A program made the position numbers and the translations under genes. Below are positions 1 through 9,840 of a DNA stretch of 64,000 bases, piece after piece. Position 1 is the stretch's first letter; every line of letters begins with the position of its first letter. This stretch comes from Nonomuraea aridisoli (GTDB lineage: Bacteria; Actinomycetota; Actinomycetes; Streptosporangiales; Streptosporangiaceae): the NCBI RefSeq assembly GCF_003236395.1, contig NZ_POUD01000008.1, positions 16,695-80,694 on the forward strand. Direction: 5' to 3'. A model generated the notes under the pieces. That model did not search any database and had not been told where the DNA came from. It saw only the letters and a program-made list of their open reading frames with translations.

Positions 1-2
1 GG

Positions 3-35
3 ATCGCACTGGAGGAAAGGGGGGTGACGGCGTGA
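3..35 (+). CDS. C-terminal end of an ECF sigma factor (partial)
   Basis: The open frame entering at the left edge encodes only ten residues (IALEERGVTA) before a TGA. Ending in a short acidic helix directly before an anti-sigma gene is what an ECF sigma-70 region 4 tail would do. The TGA overlaps the GTG start of the next gene (GTGA), the usual translational coupling of sigma/anti-sigma pairs. The identity rests on the partner gene and the overlap; the fragment is too short for a family assignment. Confidence 0.55.
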   Translation: MALEERGVTA

Positions 36-775
36 CTTCGAGAGTCGAGCACACGGACGTGGGCGCCTACGCGCTCGGCCTGCTGGACGACGACGACCGC
101 GTGGCCTTCGAGGTCCACCTGCTCGGCTGCCCCGCCTGCCGGCACGAGCTGACGGAGCTGGCGGGGGTGGCCAGTGTGCTGCACGGGATCGGGCCCGTCG
201 AGGACCCGCTCGACCGCCCGGGCGGCCCCGAAGGCGACGTGATCGACCTGCTGCGGCACAAGAAGGACGCCGACAGGCGCACGCGCAGGGGCACGTTCGT
301 GATCGGGATGGCGGCGGCGGTCACGCTCGTGGCCGGTGGGCTGACGATCGGCACGCAACTCGGCACGCAGCTCGGCGCGGGCGGTCAGCCGCCGCTCGCC
401 CACGGGCACGGCGGGCGGACGGGCGAGCACATGGGGCCGGCCGAGCAGTTCTACGTCGACGGGCGGCCCATCGCGGGCAAGGGCGCGGGCGGCGTGACCG
501 GCGGGCTCGTGGTGGAGTCGAAGGGATGGGGCACGCACGCGGCGCTCAAGCTGTCCGGGGTGACCGGGCCGCTGGAGTGCGAGCTGATCTCCGTGTCGAA
601 GTCGGGAGAGCGGCGGGTGATGACCGGATGGTCCGTACCTCCAGCCGGGTACGGAGTGCCGGGTTCGCCGGATCCGCTCTACATGCACGGCGGCAGCGCC
701 ACGCCGCTGGACGACGTCGACCGCTTCGAGGTGGTCACCTCGGAAGGCGAGCGCCTGCTCACCGTCGACGTGTGA
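32..775 (+). CDS. Anti-sigma factor with zinc-finger (zf-HC2) and RskA-like C-terminus
   Basis: A 247-residue membrane anti-sigma factor, expected to hold the upstream ECF sigma factor inactive at the membrane. The N-terminus has the HxxxCxxC zinc-binding pattern (H29, C33, C36) of zf-HC2 anti-sigma domains. A basic stretch and one transmembrane helix at about residues 88-109 follow. The exported C-terminal half resembles the anti-sigma-K (RskA) sensor domain, with its conserved tail on acceptable charge and structure rather than catalysis. A GGAGGAAAGG ribosome-binding site lies at 11-20, and the GTG start overlaps the sigma stop. The signal it senses cannot be read from sequence. Confidence 0.85.
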   Translation: MTSRVEHTDVGAYALGLLDDDDRVAFEVHLLGCPACRHELTELAGVASVLHGIGPVEDPLDRPGGPEGDVIDLLRHKKDADRRTRRGTFVIGMAAAVTLVAGGLTIGTQLGTQLGAGGQPPLAHGHGGRTGEHMGPAEQFYVDGRPIAGKGAGGVTGGLVVESKGWGTHAALKLSGVTGPLECELISVSKSGERRVMTGWSVPPAGYGVPGSPDPLYMHGGSATPLDDVDRFEVVTSEGERLLTVDV

Positions 776-819
776 CCGGCGACATGTTGACCGGCGACAT
801 GTCACCGGCCGGGGACCGG

Positions 820-856
820 CGTCCCGCCGCACACCGGGAGCCCGTGCGGCGGGACG
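820..856. terminator. Bidirectional hairpin between convergent genes
   Basis: CGTCCCGCCGCAC (820-832) pairs perfectly with GTGCGGCGGGACG (844-856) around an 11-nt loop. It lies between the anti-sigma gene on + and glyA on -, where either transcript would end. There is no strong U-run, as is common in actinomycetes. Confidence 0.75.
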
Positions 857-869
857 CTCTCCCTCGGAT

Positions 870-2120
870 TTACAGGCCGGGAGCGGGGAACTGGGCGGTG
901 AGCTCGCTGACCTCGTGGTGCACGCGGGTGATGACCGCCTCGGCGTCGCCCTTGGCGACGGCGGTGACGACCTCGTCGATCCAGGCGCCGATCTGCCGCA
1001 TCTCGGCCTCGCCCATGCCGCGCGAGGTGACCGACGGCGTGCCGATGCGGATGCCGGACGGGTCGAACGGCTTGCGCGTGTCGAACGGCACCGTGTTGTA
1101 GTTGGTCTCCAGCCCGGCGCGGTCGAGCGCCTGGGCGGCCGGCTTGCCGCCGATGCCCTTCGGCGTCAGGTCGAGCAGGATCAGGTGGTTGTCGGTGCCG
1201 CCGGAGACGAGGTCGAAGCCGCGCGAGCCCAGCTCGTCGGCCAGGGCCTTGGCGTTGGCGACGACCTGGTGGGCGTAGTCGCGGAACGACGGCTGGGCGG
1301 CCTCGTGGAGCGCGACGGCGATGGCGGCGGTGGTGTGGTTGTGCGGGCCGCCCTGCAGGCCGGGGAAGACGGCCTTGTTGAGCGCCTTGGCGTGCTCCTC
1401 GCTGGTGGCCATCAGCATGGCGCCGCGCGGGCCGCGCAGCGTCTTGTGGGTGGTCGTGGAGATCACGTCGGCGTGGCCCACCGGGGACGGGTGGGCGCCG
1501 CCCGCGACCAGGCCGGCGATGTGGGCGATGTCGGCGGCCAGCACCGCGCCGACCTCGCGGGCGATCGAGGCGAAGCCCTCGAAGTCGATGGTGCGCGGGA
1601 TCGCCGTGCCGCCGCAGAAGATCAGCTTCGGCCGGTGCTCCAGCGCGAGCTCGCGGACCTCGTCGAGGTCGATGCGGCCGGTGTCCTTGCGCACGCCGTA
1701 GCGGACCGGGTTGAACCACTTGCCGGTGGCCGAGACCGACCAGCCGTGCGTGAGGTGACCGCCGAACGGCAGGCCCATGCCCATGACGGTGTCGCCCGGC
1801 TCCAGGAACGCCATGTAGACGGCGAGGTTGGCGGGCGAGCCGGAGTAGGGCTGGACGTTGGCGTGGTTGACGCCGAACACCGCCTTGGCGCGCTCGATGG
1901 CGAGGGTCTCGATCTGGTCGATGACCTGCTGGCCCTCGTAGTAGCGCTTGCCGGCGTAGCCCTCGGAGTATTTGTTGGTCAGCACGGTGCCCGTGGCCTC
2001 GAGCACGGCCTTGGACACGTAGTTTTCGGACGCGATCAGCTTGACGGTGTCGGCCTGGCGACGCTCTTCCGCCCTGATGAGCTCGGCGATCTGCGGGTCG
2101 ACGCTCGCGAGAGAACCCAT
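870..2120 (-). CDS. glyA: Serine hydroxymethyltransferase
   Basis: A cytosolic PLP enzyme that converts serine and tetrahydrofolate to glycine and 5,10-methylene-THF, supplying one-carbon units. The 416-residue product has the SHMT core: KLIASEN near residues 27-33, the YYEGQQ segment at about 60, and the PLP lysine K226 in the STTTHKTLRGPRG motif. The start at 2120 is chosen because AGGAGAG lies about 5 nt upstream; the open frame continues further upstream but without family similarity. It is monocistronic, and the convergent hairpin at 820-856 lies beyond its 3' end. Confidence 0.97.
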   Translation of the reverse strand: MGSLASVDPQIAELIRAEERRQADTVKLIASENYVSKAVLEATGTVLTNKYSEGYAGKRYYEGQQVIDQIETLAIERAKAVFGVNHANVQPYSGSPANLAVYMAFLEPGDTVMGMGLPFGGHLTHGWSVSATGKWFNPVRYGVRKDTGRIDLDEVRELALEHRPKLIFCGGTAIPRTIDFEGFASIAREVGAVLAADIAHIAGLVAGGAHPSPVGHADVISTTTHKTLRGPRGAMLMATSEEHAKALNKAVFPGLQGGPHNHTTAAIAVALHEAAQPSFRDYAHQVVANAKALADELGSRGFDLVSGGTDNHLILLDLTPKGIGGKPAAQALDRAGLETNYNTVPFDTRKPFDPSGIRIGTPSVTSRGMGEAEMRQIGAWIDEVVTAVAKGDAEAVITRVHHEVSELTAQFPAPGL

Positions 2121-2266
2121 GACTCTCCTGTCATCATTGACCATCGGCGAAGACCCAGGCGCACGGCCTCCGCTCCCTCCGCTCCCCGGTGGTCGTTCCC
2201 ACCCAATGCGCCAGTCGCGTCTCGCTGTAGACGATAGCGGATGAGGCCGGGAGCCCAGGTCGGCGA

Positions 2267-3655
<1,389 letters not shown>

Positions 3656-3689
3656 CGCAGGGATTATTCCGGACACGCCCGCGTCGTGG

Positions 3690-4622
3690 CTATTTCGTGC
3701 GGCCCACGCCCGGCCAGAGCCGGTCGACCTCGGCGTTCAGAATGGCGCCGATGAGCACGGCCAGCGCGGTGATGTAGAGCCACAGCAGCAGCGCGATGGG
3801 GGCGGCCAGTGAGCCGTACACCGAGACGGGCGAGAACCAGGCGGCCAGCACGGCGCGCAGCACCGCCGCGCAGACGATCCACAGGAACAGCGCCAGGATG
3901 GCGCCCGGCAGCTCGCGATACCACTTCGTGCGCACCGGCACGCTCACGTGGTAGAGCACGGTGAGGAACAGCACCGAGCCGATGATCACGACCGGCCAGT
4001 AGAGCAGGTCGATCATGATGCCGTACTCCCCCGGCAGGGCGTCCCTGAGCAGGGTCGGGCCGATGACCAGGATGGGCATGACGATGATGCCGATGATGAG
4101 GCCCACGACGTAGAGGCCGAACGACATCAGCCGGGTGCGGATGATGCCGCGCTCCTCACCGAGCCCGTAGGCGACGGAGATGAGGTCGACGTAGACGTAC
4201 AGGGCGCGCGAGCCCGACCAGAGCGACAGCAGGAAGCCCAGCGAGATGATCGACACCTTGCCCGCGTCGTCGCTGAGCACGTCGGTGATGAGCGGGTTGA
4301 CCACGGAGTTGACCGCGTCGTCGGTGAACAGCAGCCCCGCCTGGTCGATCACCCACGTCTTGACCTGCGTGACGACGGTCGGCCCCAGCCAGGTGCCGAG
4401 CTTGCCGAGCACGCCGATGAGCCCCAGCACGAACGGCGGCAGCGACAGCAGCGCGAAGAACGCCGCCTCACCCGCGAGGCCGGTCACGCGGTAGGCGACT
4501 CCGGCGTTGGTCGCGGCGCGCACGATGGCCCAGGAACGGGTGTCGAGCACCCAGCTCAACCTGGCCCGGGCATGCGAGGCGAGACCTCGCTTGGGCCGGG
4601 ATGGCGCTTCGGTGGACGTCAT
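3690..4622 (-). CDS. YihY/BrkB-family inner-membrane protein
   Basis: A 310-residue polytopic protein of the YihY/virulence factor BrkB family, often mislabelled ribonuclease BN. At least six hydrophobic segments are visible from about residue 45 onward. The family signature includes AFFALLSLPPFVLGLIGVLG near the N-terminus and a C-terminal pair of helices with the VYGSLAAPIALLLWLY motif. The start at 4622 follows a basic cytoplasmic head (RPKRGLASHARAR). The molecular function of the family is not established. Confidence 0.88.
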   Translation of the reverse strand: MTSTEAPSRPKRGLASHARARLSWVLDTRSWAIVRAATNAGVAYRVTGLAGEAAFFALLSLPPFVLGLIGVLGKLGTWLGPTVVTQVKTWVIDQAGLLFTDDAVNSVVNPLITDVLSDDAGKVSIISLGFLLSLWSGSRALYVYVDLISVAYGLGEERGIIRTRLMSFGLYVVGLIIGIIVMPILVIGPTLLRDALPGEYGIMIDLLYWPVVIIGSVLFLTVLYHVSVPVRTKWYRELPGAILALFLWIVCAAVLRAVLAAWFSPVSVYGSLAAPIALLLWLYITALAVLIGAILNAEVDRLWPGVGRTK

Positions 4623-4681
4623 GGGCACCCAACGGGAATTCGCAGTGACTCTTCGCCACAGCTTACGTCCCTGGTCCAGCC

Positions 4682-5056
4682 CTAGTCGCCAGGCACGATG
4701 CGGGCGCCCAGCGGGAGGAGGGAGACGGGGATCAGCTTGAGGTTCGCGATGGCCATCGGGATGCCGATGATCGAGATGAACAGCGGGATGGAGGTCACCA
4801 CGTGCCCGATGGCCAGCCAGATCCCGGCGACCACGAACCAGATGATGTTGCCGAGGAGCGAGAACACGCCGGCGTCCGGGTCGCGTTCCACCGTCCGGCC
4901 GAACGGCCACAGCGCGTACGAGGCGATCCTGAACGAGGCGATGCCGAACGGGATGGTGACGATCAGGACACAGCAGATGATCCCCGCCAGGGCGTAGCCC
5001 ATGGCCAGCCAGACGCCCGCGAAGACCAGCCAGATGACGTTCAGAATCGTGCGCAT
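4682..5056 (-). CDS. YccF domain-containing membrane protein
   Basis: A 124-residue protein made of two similar YccF halves, each beginning with an N-[VI]-I-W pattern (LNVIWLVFAGVWLAMGYAL and GNIIWFVVAGIWLAIGHVV). Each half is followed by a hydrophobic stretch ending in IPFGIASF or IPMAIANLK. Four membrane segments are expected. The family has no assigned biochemical role. It lies 59 bp upstream of the YihY gene on the same strand and may be cotranscribed with it. Confidence 0.9.
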   Translation of the reverse strand: MRTILNVIWLVFAGVWLAMGYALAGIICCVLIVTIPFGIASFRIASYALWPFGRTVERDPDAGVFSLLGNIIWFVVAGIWLAIGHVVTSIPLFISIIGIPMAIANLKLIPVSLLPLGARIVPGD

Positions 5057-5145
5057 GCCGTCAGCATGTCACCGATCTTGGCCGCGCCGCCTCGGGTGTC
5101 TCCCCGATCCCGTCCCGGATGTGCACCCGGAGTGATAATGCGGGT

Positions 5146-5271
5146 GTGATCTGCGAGAGCTGCAAGGACAAGCGCCACGAGGAGTGCCGCGGCGGCTCGT
5201 GGTGCGACTGCCAGCACAAGACGGAGCAGGAGCAGGACGATTCGGAGCTGAGCTGGCCGCACCAGGGATGA
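5146..5271 (+). CDS. Small Cys-rich protein (41 aa)
   Basis: A GTG-started 41-codon frame with a metal-binding look: CESC at residues 3-6, a further cysteine in the EEC turn, then CDC followed by H. The second half is acidic and ends in LSWPHQG. Four to five cysteines in the first 25 residues plus a histidine suggest a small zinc-binding protein. It lies upstream of the sulfate-reduction operon but is separated from it by the leader peptide. The ribosome-binding site is poor (CGGAG about 12 nt upstream). No function is assigned. Confidence 0.55.
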   Translation: MICESCKDKRHEECRGGSWCDCQHKTEQEQDDSELSWPHQG

Positions 5272-5334
5272 GACAAGTCCCACACTCTGGACGCGGTCTT
5301 GGACATCTCGGACAGCCAGAGTAGTCTCAGAAGC

Positions 5335-5418
5335 ATGCCAGCGGACCCCATGCTCGTCGGTCGACGCCACGTCGACCTTCTGCGTGTCCGCTCTGCCATC
5401 TGTTGCGACGCCCGCTGA
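5335..5418 (+). CDS. Cysteine-responsive leader peptide upstream of sulfite reductase
   Basis: A 27-residue frame starting at ATG 5335 (a second in-frame ATG is at 5350). It has the actinobacterial leader-peptide signature R-R-H-V-D-L near the middle, a downstream serine, and two adjacent cysteine codons (TGT TGC, 5401-5406) just before the stop. The equivalent polycysteine leaders in mycobacteria act as cysteine attenuators: ribosome stalling at the Cys codons changes the fold of downstream RNA. The stop lies 111 nt ahead of the sulfite reductase start. A short CCTCG-ATGA-CGAGG hairpin at 5474-5487 lies in that interval. The motif is seen directly; regulation is inferred. Confidence 0.8.
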   Translation: MPADPMLVGRRHVDLLRVRSAICCDAR

Positions 5419-5529
5419 CCGTAGTTTCTGTCTGCCGCTGAGCGCGTCGCACTCCTCTTTTCGCAAGCCCTGCCCTCGATGACGAGGCGGGCGGGACGTT
5501 GCGCGCGCCGACGATCCGAAGGACGCGCA

Positions 5530-7218
5530 ATGATCACCCCTGCCAGCCGCACTCCTGCCAACCGGCACCACAAGCGCCCGCGCGGCGAGGGTCAGTGGGC
5601 CCTCGGGTACCGCGAGCCGCTCAACAAGAACGAAGAGAACAAGAAGAACGACGACGGGCTCAACGTCCGCCAGCGCATCATCGACATCTACTCCAAGCGG
5701 GGCTTCGACTCGATCGACCCCGCCGACCTGCGTGGGCGCATGCGCTGGTACGGCCTCTACACCCAGCGCAAGCCCGGGATCGACGGCGGCAAGACGGCGA
5801 TCCTGGAGCCGGAGGAGCTCGACGACAGCTACTTCATGCTGCGGGTGCGCATCGACGGCGGCCAGCTCGACCTCGCCCAGCTGCGCACGATCGCCGACAT
5901 CTCCAACGAGTACGGCCGCGGCACCGCCGACGTCACCGACCGCCAGAACATCCAGCTCCACTGGATCGAGATCGAGTCGGTGCCCGACATCTGGGAGCGC
6001 CTGGAGGCGGTGGGCCTGTCGACCACCGAGGCGTGCGGTGACACCCCGCGCGTGATCCTCGGCTGTCCGCTCGCCGGGATCGACGCCGACGAGGTGATCG
6101 ACGCGACGGAGGAGATCCGGGAGATCCACGACCGGGTCGTGGGCAACCCGGCGTACTCCAACCTGCCGCGCAAGTTCAAGTCGGCCGTCAGCGGCTGCCC
6201 GGCTCACTGCACGGTGCACGAGATCAACGACGTGGCGTTCGTCGGCGTGGTCGACGAGCAGGGGGAGGCCGGCTACGACGTGTGGGTCGGCGGCGGCCTG
6301 TCGACCAACCCGATGCTGGCCAAGCGCCTCGGCGTGTTCGTCCGGCCGGAGCAGGTGGCCGACGTGCACGAGGGCGTGGTCGCCATCTTCCGCGACTACG
6401 GCTACCGGCGGCTGCGCCACCGCGCCCGCATCAAGTTCCTGGTCAACGACTGGGGGCCGGAGAAGTTCCGCGAGGTGCTGGAGACCGAGTACCTCAAGGA
6501 GCGGCTGCCCGACGGGCCCGCGCCCGAGCTGCCGCGCGGCCGCCGGCGCGACCACGTCGGCGTCCACCGGCAGAAGGACGGCAACTTCTACGTCGGCTTC
6601 GCCCCCAAGGTGGGCCGGCTCGACGGCGACAAGCTGCACGCGATCGCCGACATCGCCGAGCGCCACGGCTCGGGCCGGGTTCGCACGACGGTCGAGCAGA
6701 AGATGGTCATCCTCGACGTCGCGCCCGACCAGGTCGACTCGATCGTGGCCGAGCTGGAGGCCGCCGACCTGCGGGTCAAGCCGTCCACGTTCCGCCGCCA
6801 GACGATGGCCTGCACCGGCATCGAATACTGCAAGCTCGCCATCGTCGAGACGAAGGCCGCCGCCTCGGACCTGATCGACGAGCTGGAACGGCGGCTGCCC
6901 GACTTCGACGAGCCGCTCACCATCAACGTCAACGGCTGCCCCAACTCGTGCGCCCGCATCCAGGTCGCCGACATCGGGCTGAAGGGCCAGCTCGTCATCG
7001 ACGAGAACGGCGACCAGGTCGAGGGCTTCCAGATCCACCTGGGCGGCTCGCTCGGCGTGAACGCCGGGTTCGGCCGGAAGGTGCGCGGGCTCAAGACCAC
7101 CGCCAAGGCGCTGCCCGACTACGTGGCGCGCGTCGTGTCCAACTACGACAGCCAGAAGAAGGAAGGCGAGTCGTTCGCCGACTGGGTGCAGCGAGCCGAC
7201 GAGGCGGACCTGAAATGA
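5530..7218 (+). CDS. sir: Ferredoxin-dependent assimilatory sulfite (nitrite/sulfite) reductase
   Basis: A 562-residue siroheme/[4Fe-4S] reductase converting sulfite to sulfide with six electrons from ferredoxin. It shows the duplicated ferredoxin-like half-domains and siroheme-binding domains. The four cluster ligands are visible as C428-x5-C434 (ACTGIEYC) and C470-x3-C474 (NGCPNSC), in which C474 would bridge to siroheme. AAGGA at 5519-5523 supports the ATG at 5530. The gene leads an operon whose members overlap by 4-19 bp, all for sulfate assimilation. The leader peptide upstream points to cysteine control. Specificity for sulfite over nitrite is inferred from cysH next door. Confidence 0.93.
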   Translation: MITPASRTPANRHHKRPRGEGQWALGYREPLNKNEENKKNDDGLNVRQRIIDIYSKRGFDSIDPADLRGRMRWYGLYTQRKPGIDGGKTAILEPEELDDSYFMLRVRIDGGQLDLAQLRTIADISNEYGRGTADVTDRQNIQLHWIEIESVPDIWERLEAVGLSTTEACGDTPRVILGCPLAGIDADEVIDATEEIREIHDRVVGNPAYSNLPRKFKSAVSGCPAHCTVHEINDVAFVGVVDEQGEAGYDVWVGGGLSTNPMLAKRLGVFVRPEQVADVHEGVVAIFRDYGYRRLRHRARIKFLVNDWGPEKFREVLETEYLKERLPDGPAPELPRGRRRDHVGVHRQKDGNFYVGFAPKVGRLDGDKLHAIADIAERHGSGRVRTTVEQKMVILDVAPDQVDSIVAELEAADLRVKPSTFRRQTMACTGIEYCKLAIVETKAAASDLIDELERRLPDFDEPLTINVNGCPNSCARIQVADIGLKGQLVIDENGDQVEGFQIHLGGSLGVNAGFGRKVRGLKTTAKALPDYVARVVSNYDSQKKEGESFADWVQRADEADLK

Positions 7219-7388
7219 GCGAACGAGCGGTTCCCTTCCACTGCCCCTACTGCGGCGACGAGGATCTGGAGCCCTACGAGGGCGAACTGAGCGCATCTGC
7301 CGGGTCGGCGGCGGGCGGCGGCTGGTACTGCCGCGCCTGCGCTCGGGCCTTCAAGCTGAAGTTTCTCGGAATCGGAGTGAAGATATGA
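7215..7388 (+). CDS. Small zinc-ribbon protein of the sulfate-assimilation operon
   Basis: A 57-residue protein whose ATG overlaps the sulfite reductase stop (ATGA) and whose own stop overlaps the cysH start. It carries two CxxC pairs (CPYC near residue 10, CRAC near residue 40) separated by an acidic and Gly/Ala-rich stretch, giving a minimal zinc ribbon or rubredoxin-like knuckle. It ends in hydrophobic and basic residues. The tight coupling suggests an accessory role with the two Fe-S enzymes, such as an electron-transfer partner or assembly factor. This is not demonstrated. Confidence 0.75.
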   Translation: MSERAVPFHCPYCGDEDLEPYEGELSASAGSAAGGGWYCRACARAFKLKFLGIGVKI

Positions 7389-8113
7389 CGCTGGCCGACA
7401 TCGAGGCCGGTCTCAGAGAGCAGGGCGGCGAGCTCGATCTGCGGGAGATCGTCGAGTCCGCCGCCACGTTCCTGGAGGGCGCCCCCGCCCGCGAGATCAT
7501 CCGCTGGGCGGCGGCGACGTTCGGCGACCGGCTGTGCCTGACCTCCTCGATGAGCGACGCGCTCCTCATCGACCTGGTGAGCAGGGTCAAGCCCGGCGTG
7601 GACGTCCTGTTCATCGACACCGGCTACCACTTCGTGGAGACGATCGGCACCCGCGACGCCGTGCGGCAGGTGTACGACGTCAACGTGATCGACATCAAGC
7701 CCTCGCGCACGGTCGCGGAGCAGGATCGCGACCTCGGCCCGCGGCTGTTCGGCCGCAACCCCGATTTGTGCTGCTACCTGCGCAAGGTCGAGCCGCTCAA
7801 CCGGGCGCTGGAGCCGTACCTCGCGTGGATCTCCGGCATCCGCCGCGACGAGTCGCCCAGCCGGGCCGGCACCAAGGTCGTGGAGTGGGACGCCAAGCGG
7901 CAGATGGTGAAGGTCAACCCGATCGCCGCCTGGACGCAGGAGGACGTCGACAACTACATCGCCGACAACGGGGTGCTGATCAACCCGTTGCACTACGACA
8001 ACTACCCCTCGATCGGCTGCGCGCCGTGCACGCGGCAGGTCGCGGAGGGAGAGGATCCGCGCAGCGGGCGCTGGGCGGGCCTGGGGAAGGTCGAATGCGG
8101 CATTCACCTGTGA
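7385..8113 (+). CDS. cysH: Phosphoadenylyl/adenylyl-sulfate reductase
   Basis: A 242-residue thiol-dependent reductase producing sulfite from activated sulfate. It has the PP-loop nucleotide-binding fold (TSSMSDALLIDL near residue 53) and the catalytic tail ECGIHL with C238. The CC pair at 129-130 and CxxC at 212-215 mark the [4Fe-4S] APS-reductase class rather than the cluster-free PAPS type. It starts inside the stop of the zinc-ribbon gene (ATGA), so the three genes are translationally linked. APS preference follows from the cysteines; it has not been tested. Confidence 0.93.
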   Translation: MTLADIEAGLREQGGELDLREIVESAATFLEGAPAREIIRWAAATFGDRLCLTSSMSDALLIDLVSRVKPGVDVLFIDTGYHFVETIGTRDAVRQVYDVNVIDIKPSRTVAEQDRDLGPRLFGRNPDLCCYLRKVEPLNRALEPYLAWISGIRRDESPSRAGTKVVEWDAKRQMVKVNPIAAWTQEDVDNYIADNGVLINPLHYDNYPSIGCAPCTRQVAEGEDPRSGRWAGLGKVECGIHL

Positions 8114-8871
8114 TCCCCGACAGGGGCTCCGTCCCGTTGGCAGGCGGGGCGGCCCCCGGCCGCGTGCCACTGGTGGCGGTGGCGCACGGGTCTCGCGACC
8201 CGCGCGCCGCCGCCACCGTGGCCGCGCTGCTCGACCAGGTGCCGCTGGACGTGCGGGTCGCATATCTCGACCACTGCGCGCCTTCGCTGGGTCAGGCGCT
8301 GCACGGCCTGGAGGAGGCCGTGGTGCTGCCGTTGCTGCTCACCGAGGCCTACCACAGCCGGGTGGACCTCCCGGCGGCGCTGAACGAGGCGCGGGCGCGC
8401 GAGCCGCGGCTGCGCGTCAGTTACGGCGCCACGCTGGGGCCGCATCCGCTGCTGCTGTCCGCGCTGGAGCGGCGGCTCGCCGAGGCGGGCGTCCCCGTGG
8501 GCGATCCCGGCACCGCGGTGGTGCTGGTGTCGGCGGGGTCGAGCGACGCGCGGGCCAACGCGGTCGTCGCGGGGATGGCGCGGTCGTGGCGGCGTGCGGG
8601 CTGGTGGACTGTCTCACCGGCGTACGCCTCGGCCGCGGGGCCGGCTCCGGGCGAGGCCGTGGCGGCGCTGCTGCGGGCCGGGGCGCCGCGCGTGGTCGTG
8701 GCGCCGTACCTGCTGGCGCCGGGCTACTTCGCCGACAGGGTGCGCCGCGAGGCGCTGGAGGCGGGCGCCGAGCTGGTGTCCGACGTGCTCGGGCCCGCTC
8801 CCGAGCTCGTGCGGGTGGTGCTGGAACGTTACGACGCCGCCCTGCGTCAACCGCTGCCCCTGGCGGGCTGA
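8095..8871 (+). CDS. Sirohydrochlorin chelatase (CbiX/SirB-like)
   Basis: A 258-residue two-domain chelatase of the CbiX/SirB type, which inserts iron (or cobalt) into sirohydrochlorin. In this operon it probably completes the siroheme needed by sulfite reductase. The first half has the VAVAHGSRDPRA motif with H31. The second half repeats the fold (LVSAGSSDARAN). The ATG at 8095 has GGGGAAGG upstream and overlaps the end of cysH by 19 bp. The other siroheme enzymes (cysG/cobA functions) are not in the window. Confidence 0.85.
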   Translation: MRHSPVIPDRGSVPLAGGAAPGRVPLVAVAHGSRDPRAAATVAALLDQVPLDVRVAYLDHCAPSLGQALHGLEEAVVLPLLLTEAYHSRVDLPAALNEARAREPRLRVSYGATLGPHPLLLSALERRLAEAGVPVGDPGTAVVLVSAGSSDARANAVVAGMARSWRRAGWWTVSPAYASAAGPAPGEAVAALLRAGAPRVVVAPYLLAPGYFADRVRREALEAGAELVSDVLGPAPELVRVVLERYDAALRQPLPLAG

Positions 8872-8882
8872 CCTCAGGCCGT

Positions 8883-8919
8883 GCCGACCGGTAGCGGTCC
8901 GGTAGAGCGGCCGGTCGGC
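8883..8919. terminator. Hairpin between convergent genes
   Basis: GCCGACCGG (8883-8891) pairs with CCGGTCGGC (8911-8919) over a 19-nt loop. It lies between the end of the sulfate-assimilation operon and the convergent DUF1707 gene. Confidence 0.6.
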
Positions 8920-8942
8920 GGCTTGCGCGCCAGGCGGGTGGG

Positions 8943-9656
8943 TCAGTAGCCGTTGTGGCGGTCGTCGCGGAGCTGCCTGCGCAGCTCGCGGCCCTCAGTG
9001 CGCAGCTGGCGGCCGATCTCGCGCCAGTCGTCGCCGTGCAGCTTCCGCCAGTGCTCGCGCCAGGCCGCGAACCCGCGCTGCAGCGGCTTGGCCCGCGCGT
9101 CGCCGATCACCTTGACGTCGCCCATCACCGCGTACGCCTTGACCCGCACCACGGGCACGTTCATGCCCGGGGCCGCCTCCAGCACGTCGACCTTCTTGTC
9201 GCCCATGACCGCCACGCCCTCCAGGTCCACGTTGACCCCGTCGGGCACGATGATCTTGACGTCGCCCATCACGGAGACGGCGACGATGTCCACCTGGTCC
9301 GTGCGGACCTCGGCCTCGCGCAGGTCGAGCAGCACGTCGCCCATCACGGCCACCGCGCCGAGCTCCTGATCGACGCGCCAGGTCCCGCGGCGCTTGGTGT
9401 CTCCCATGACGCCGACGAACCACCGCCGCTTCCTGCCCGTCGCGGCGGGCGCCGGCGACGGCGCGGTCAGGCCGGCGGACGGCAGGTCCTGCGTGAGCAG
9501 GGCCAGCTCGGCGTGGGTCGTGGCGGTGTAGGCCGCCTCCGTGCGGTCGGTCAGCTCGGCGAGGGTGAGCCGCCCCTCGACCGAGGCGACACGGAGCTGC
9601 TCGACGACGGCCTCGCGCTCGGCGTCCGACGCGCGGACCCCACCGGGATCAGTCAT
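8943..9656 (-). CDS. DUF1707 domain protein with cell-wall-active-response-like C-terminus
   Basis: A 237-residue protein from the ATG at 9656. The N-terminal 50 residues are a typical DUF1707 helix (RASDAEREAVVEQL, then GRLTLAELTDRTEAAYTA). The middle and C-terminal part contains four repeats of V-M-G-D in beta strands, as in the LiaF/DUF2154-like C-terminal fold. The end is highly charged and basic. No transmembrane segment is seen. DUF1707 proteins are abundant in actinomycetes and of unknown function. Confidence 0.85.
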   Translation of the reverse strand: MTDPGGVRASDAEREAVVEQLRVASVEGRLTLAELTDRTEAAYTATTHAELALLTQDLPSAGLTAPSPAPAATGRKRRWFVGVMGDTKRRGTWRVDQELGAVAVMGDVLLDLREAEVRTDQVDIVAVSVMGDVKIIVPDGVNVDLEGVAVMGDKKVDVLEAAPGMNVPVVRVKAYAVMGDVKVIGDARAKPLQRGFAAWREHWRKLHGDDWREIGRQLRTEGRELRRQLRDDRHNGY

Positions 9657-9840
9657 AGACGCAACATATCGCGTCTTGACCGCCGTGAAGCTCCTCCTTT
9701 GGTAGGAATCCGTACGACGTTCGATGCATACGCGTCCGGCATGGGCGGTGAACCCGTTCACGGGCGGGCCGCGTACCACCCGATGACACGGGGCCCTGGC
9801 ATGGTCCGGGGCGCGGCCGGACCAGGCTAGGGTCCCTGTC

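Noticed and set aside
61..870. Antisense frames opposite the anti-sigma gene
   Set aside because: They mirror the codon structure of the real gene, and none has a start context or domain.
5041..7296. A 751-codon minus-strand open frame opposite sulfite reductase
   Set aside because: It is the antisense shadow of a well-conserved gene in GC-rich DNA; its product is repetitive Val/Asp/Leu-rich sequence with no domain.
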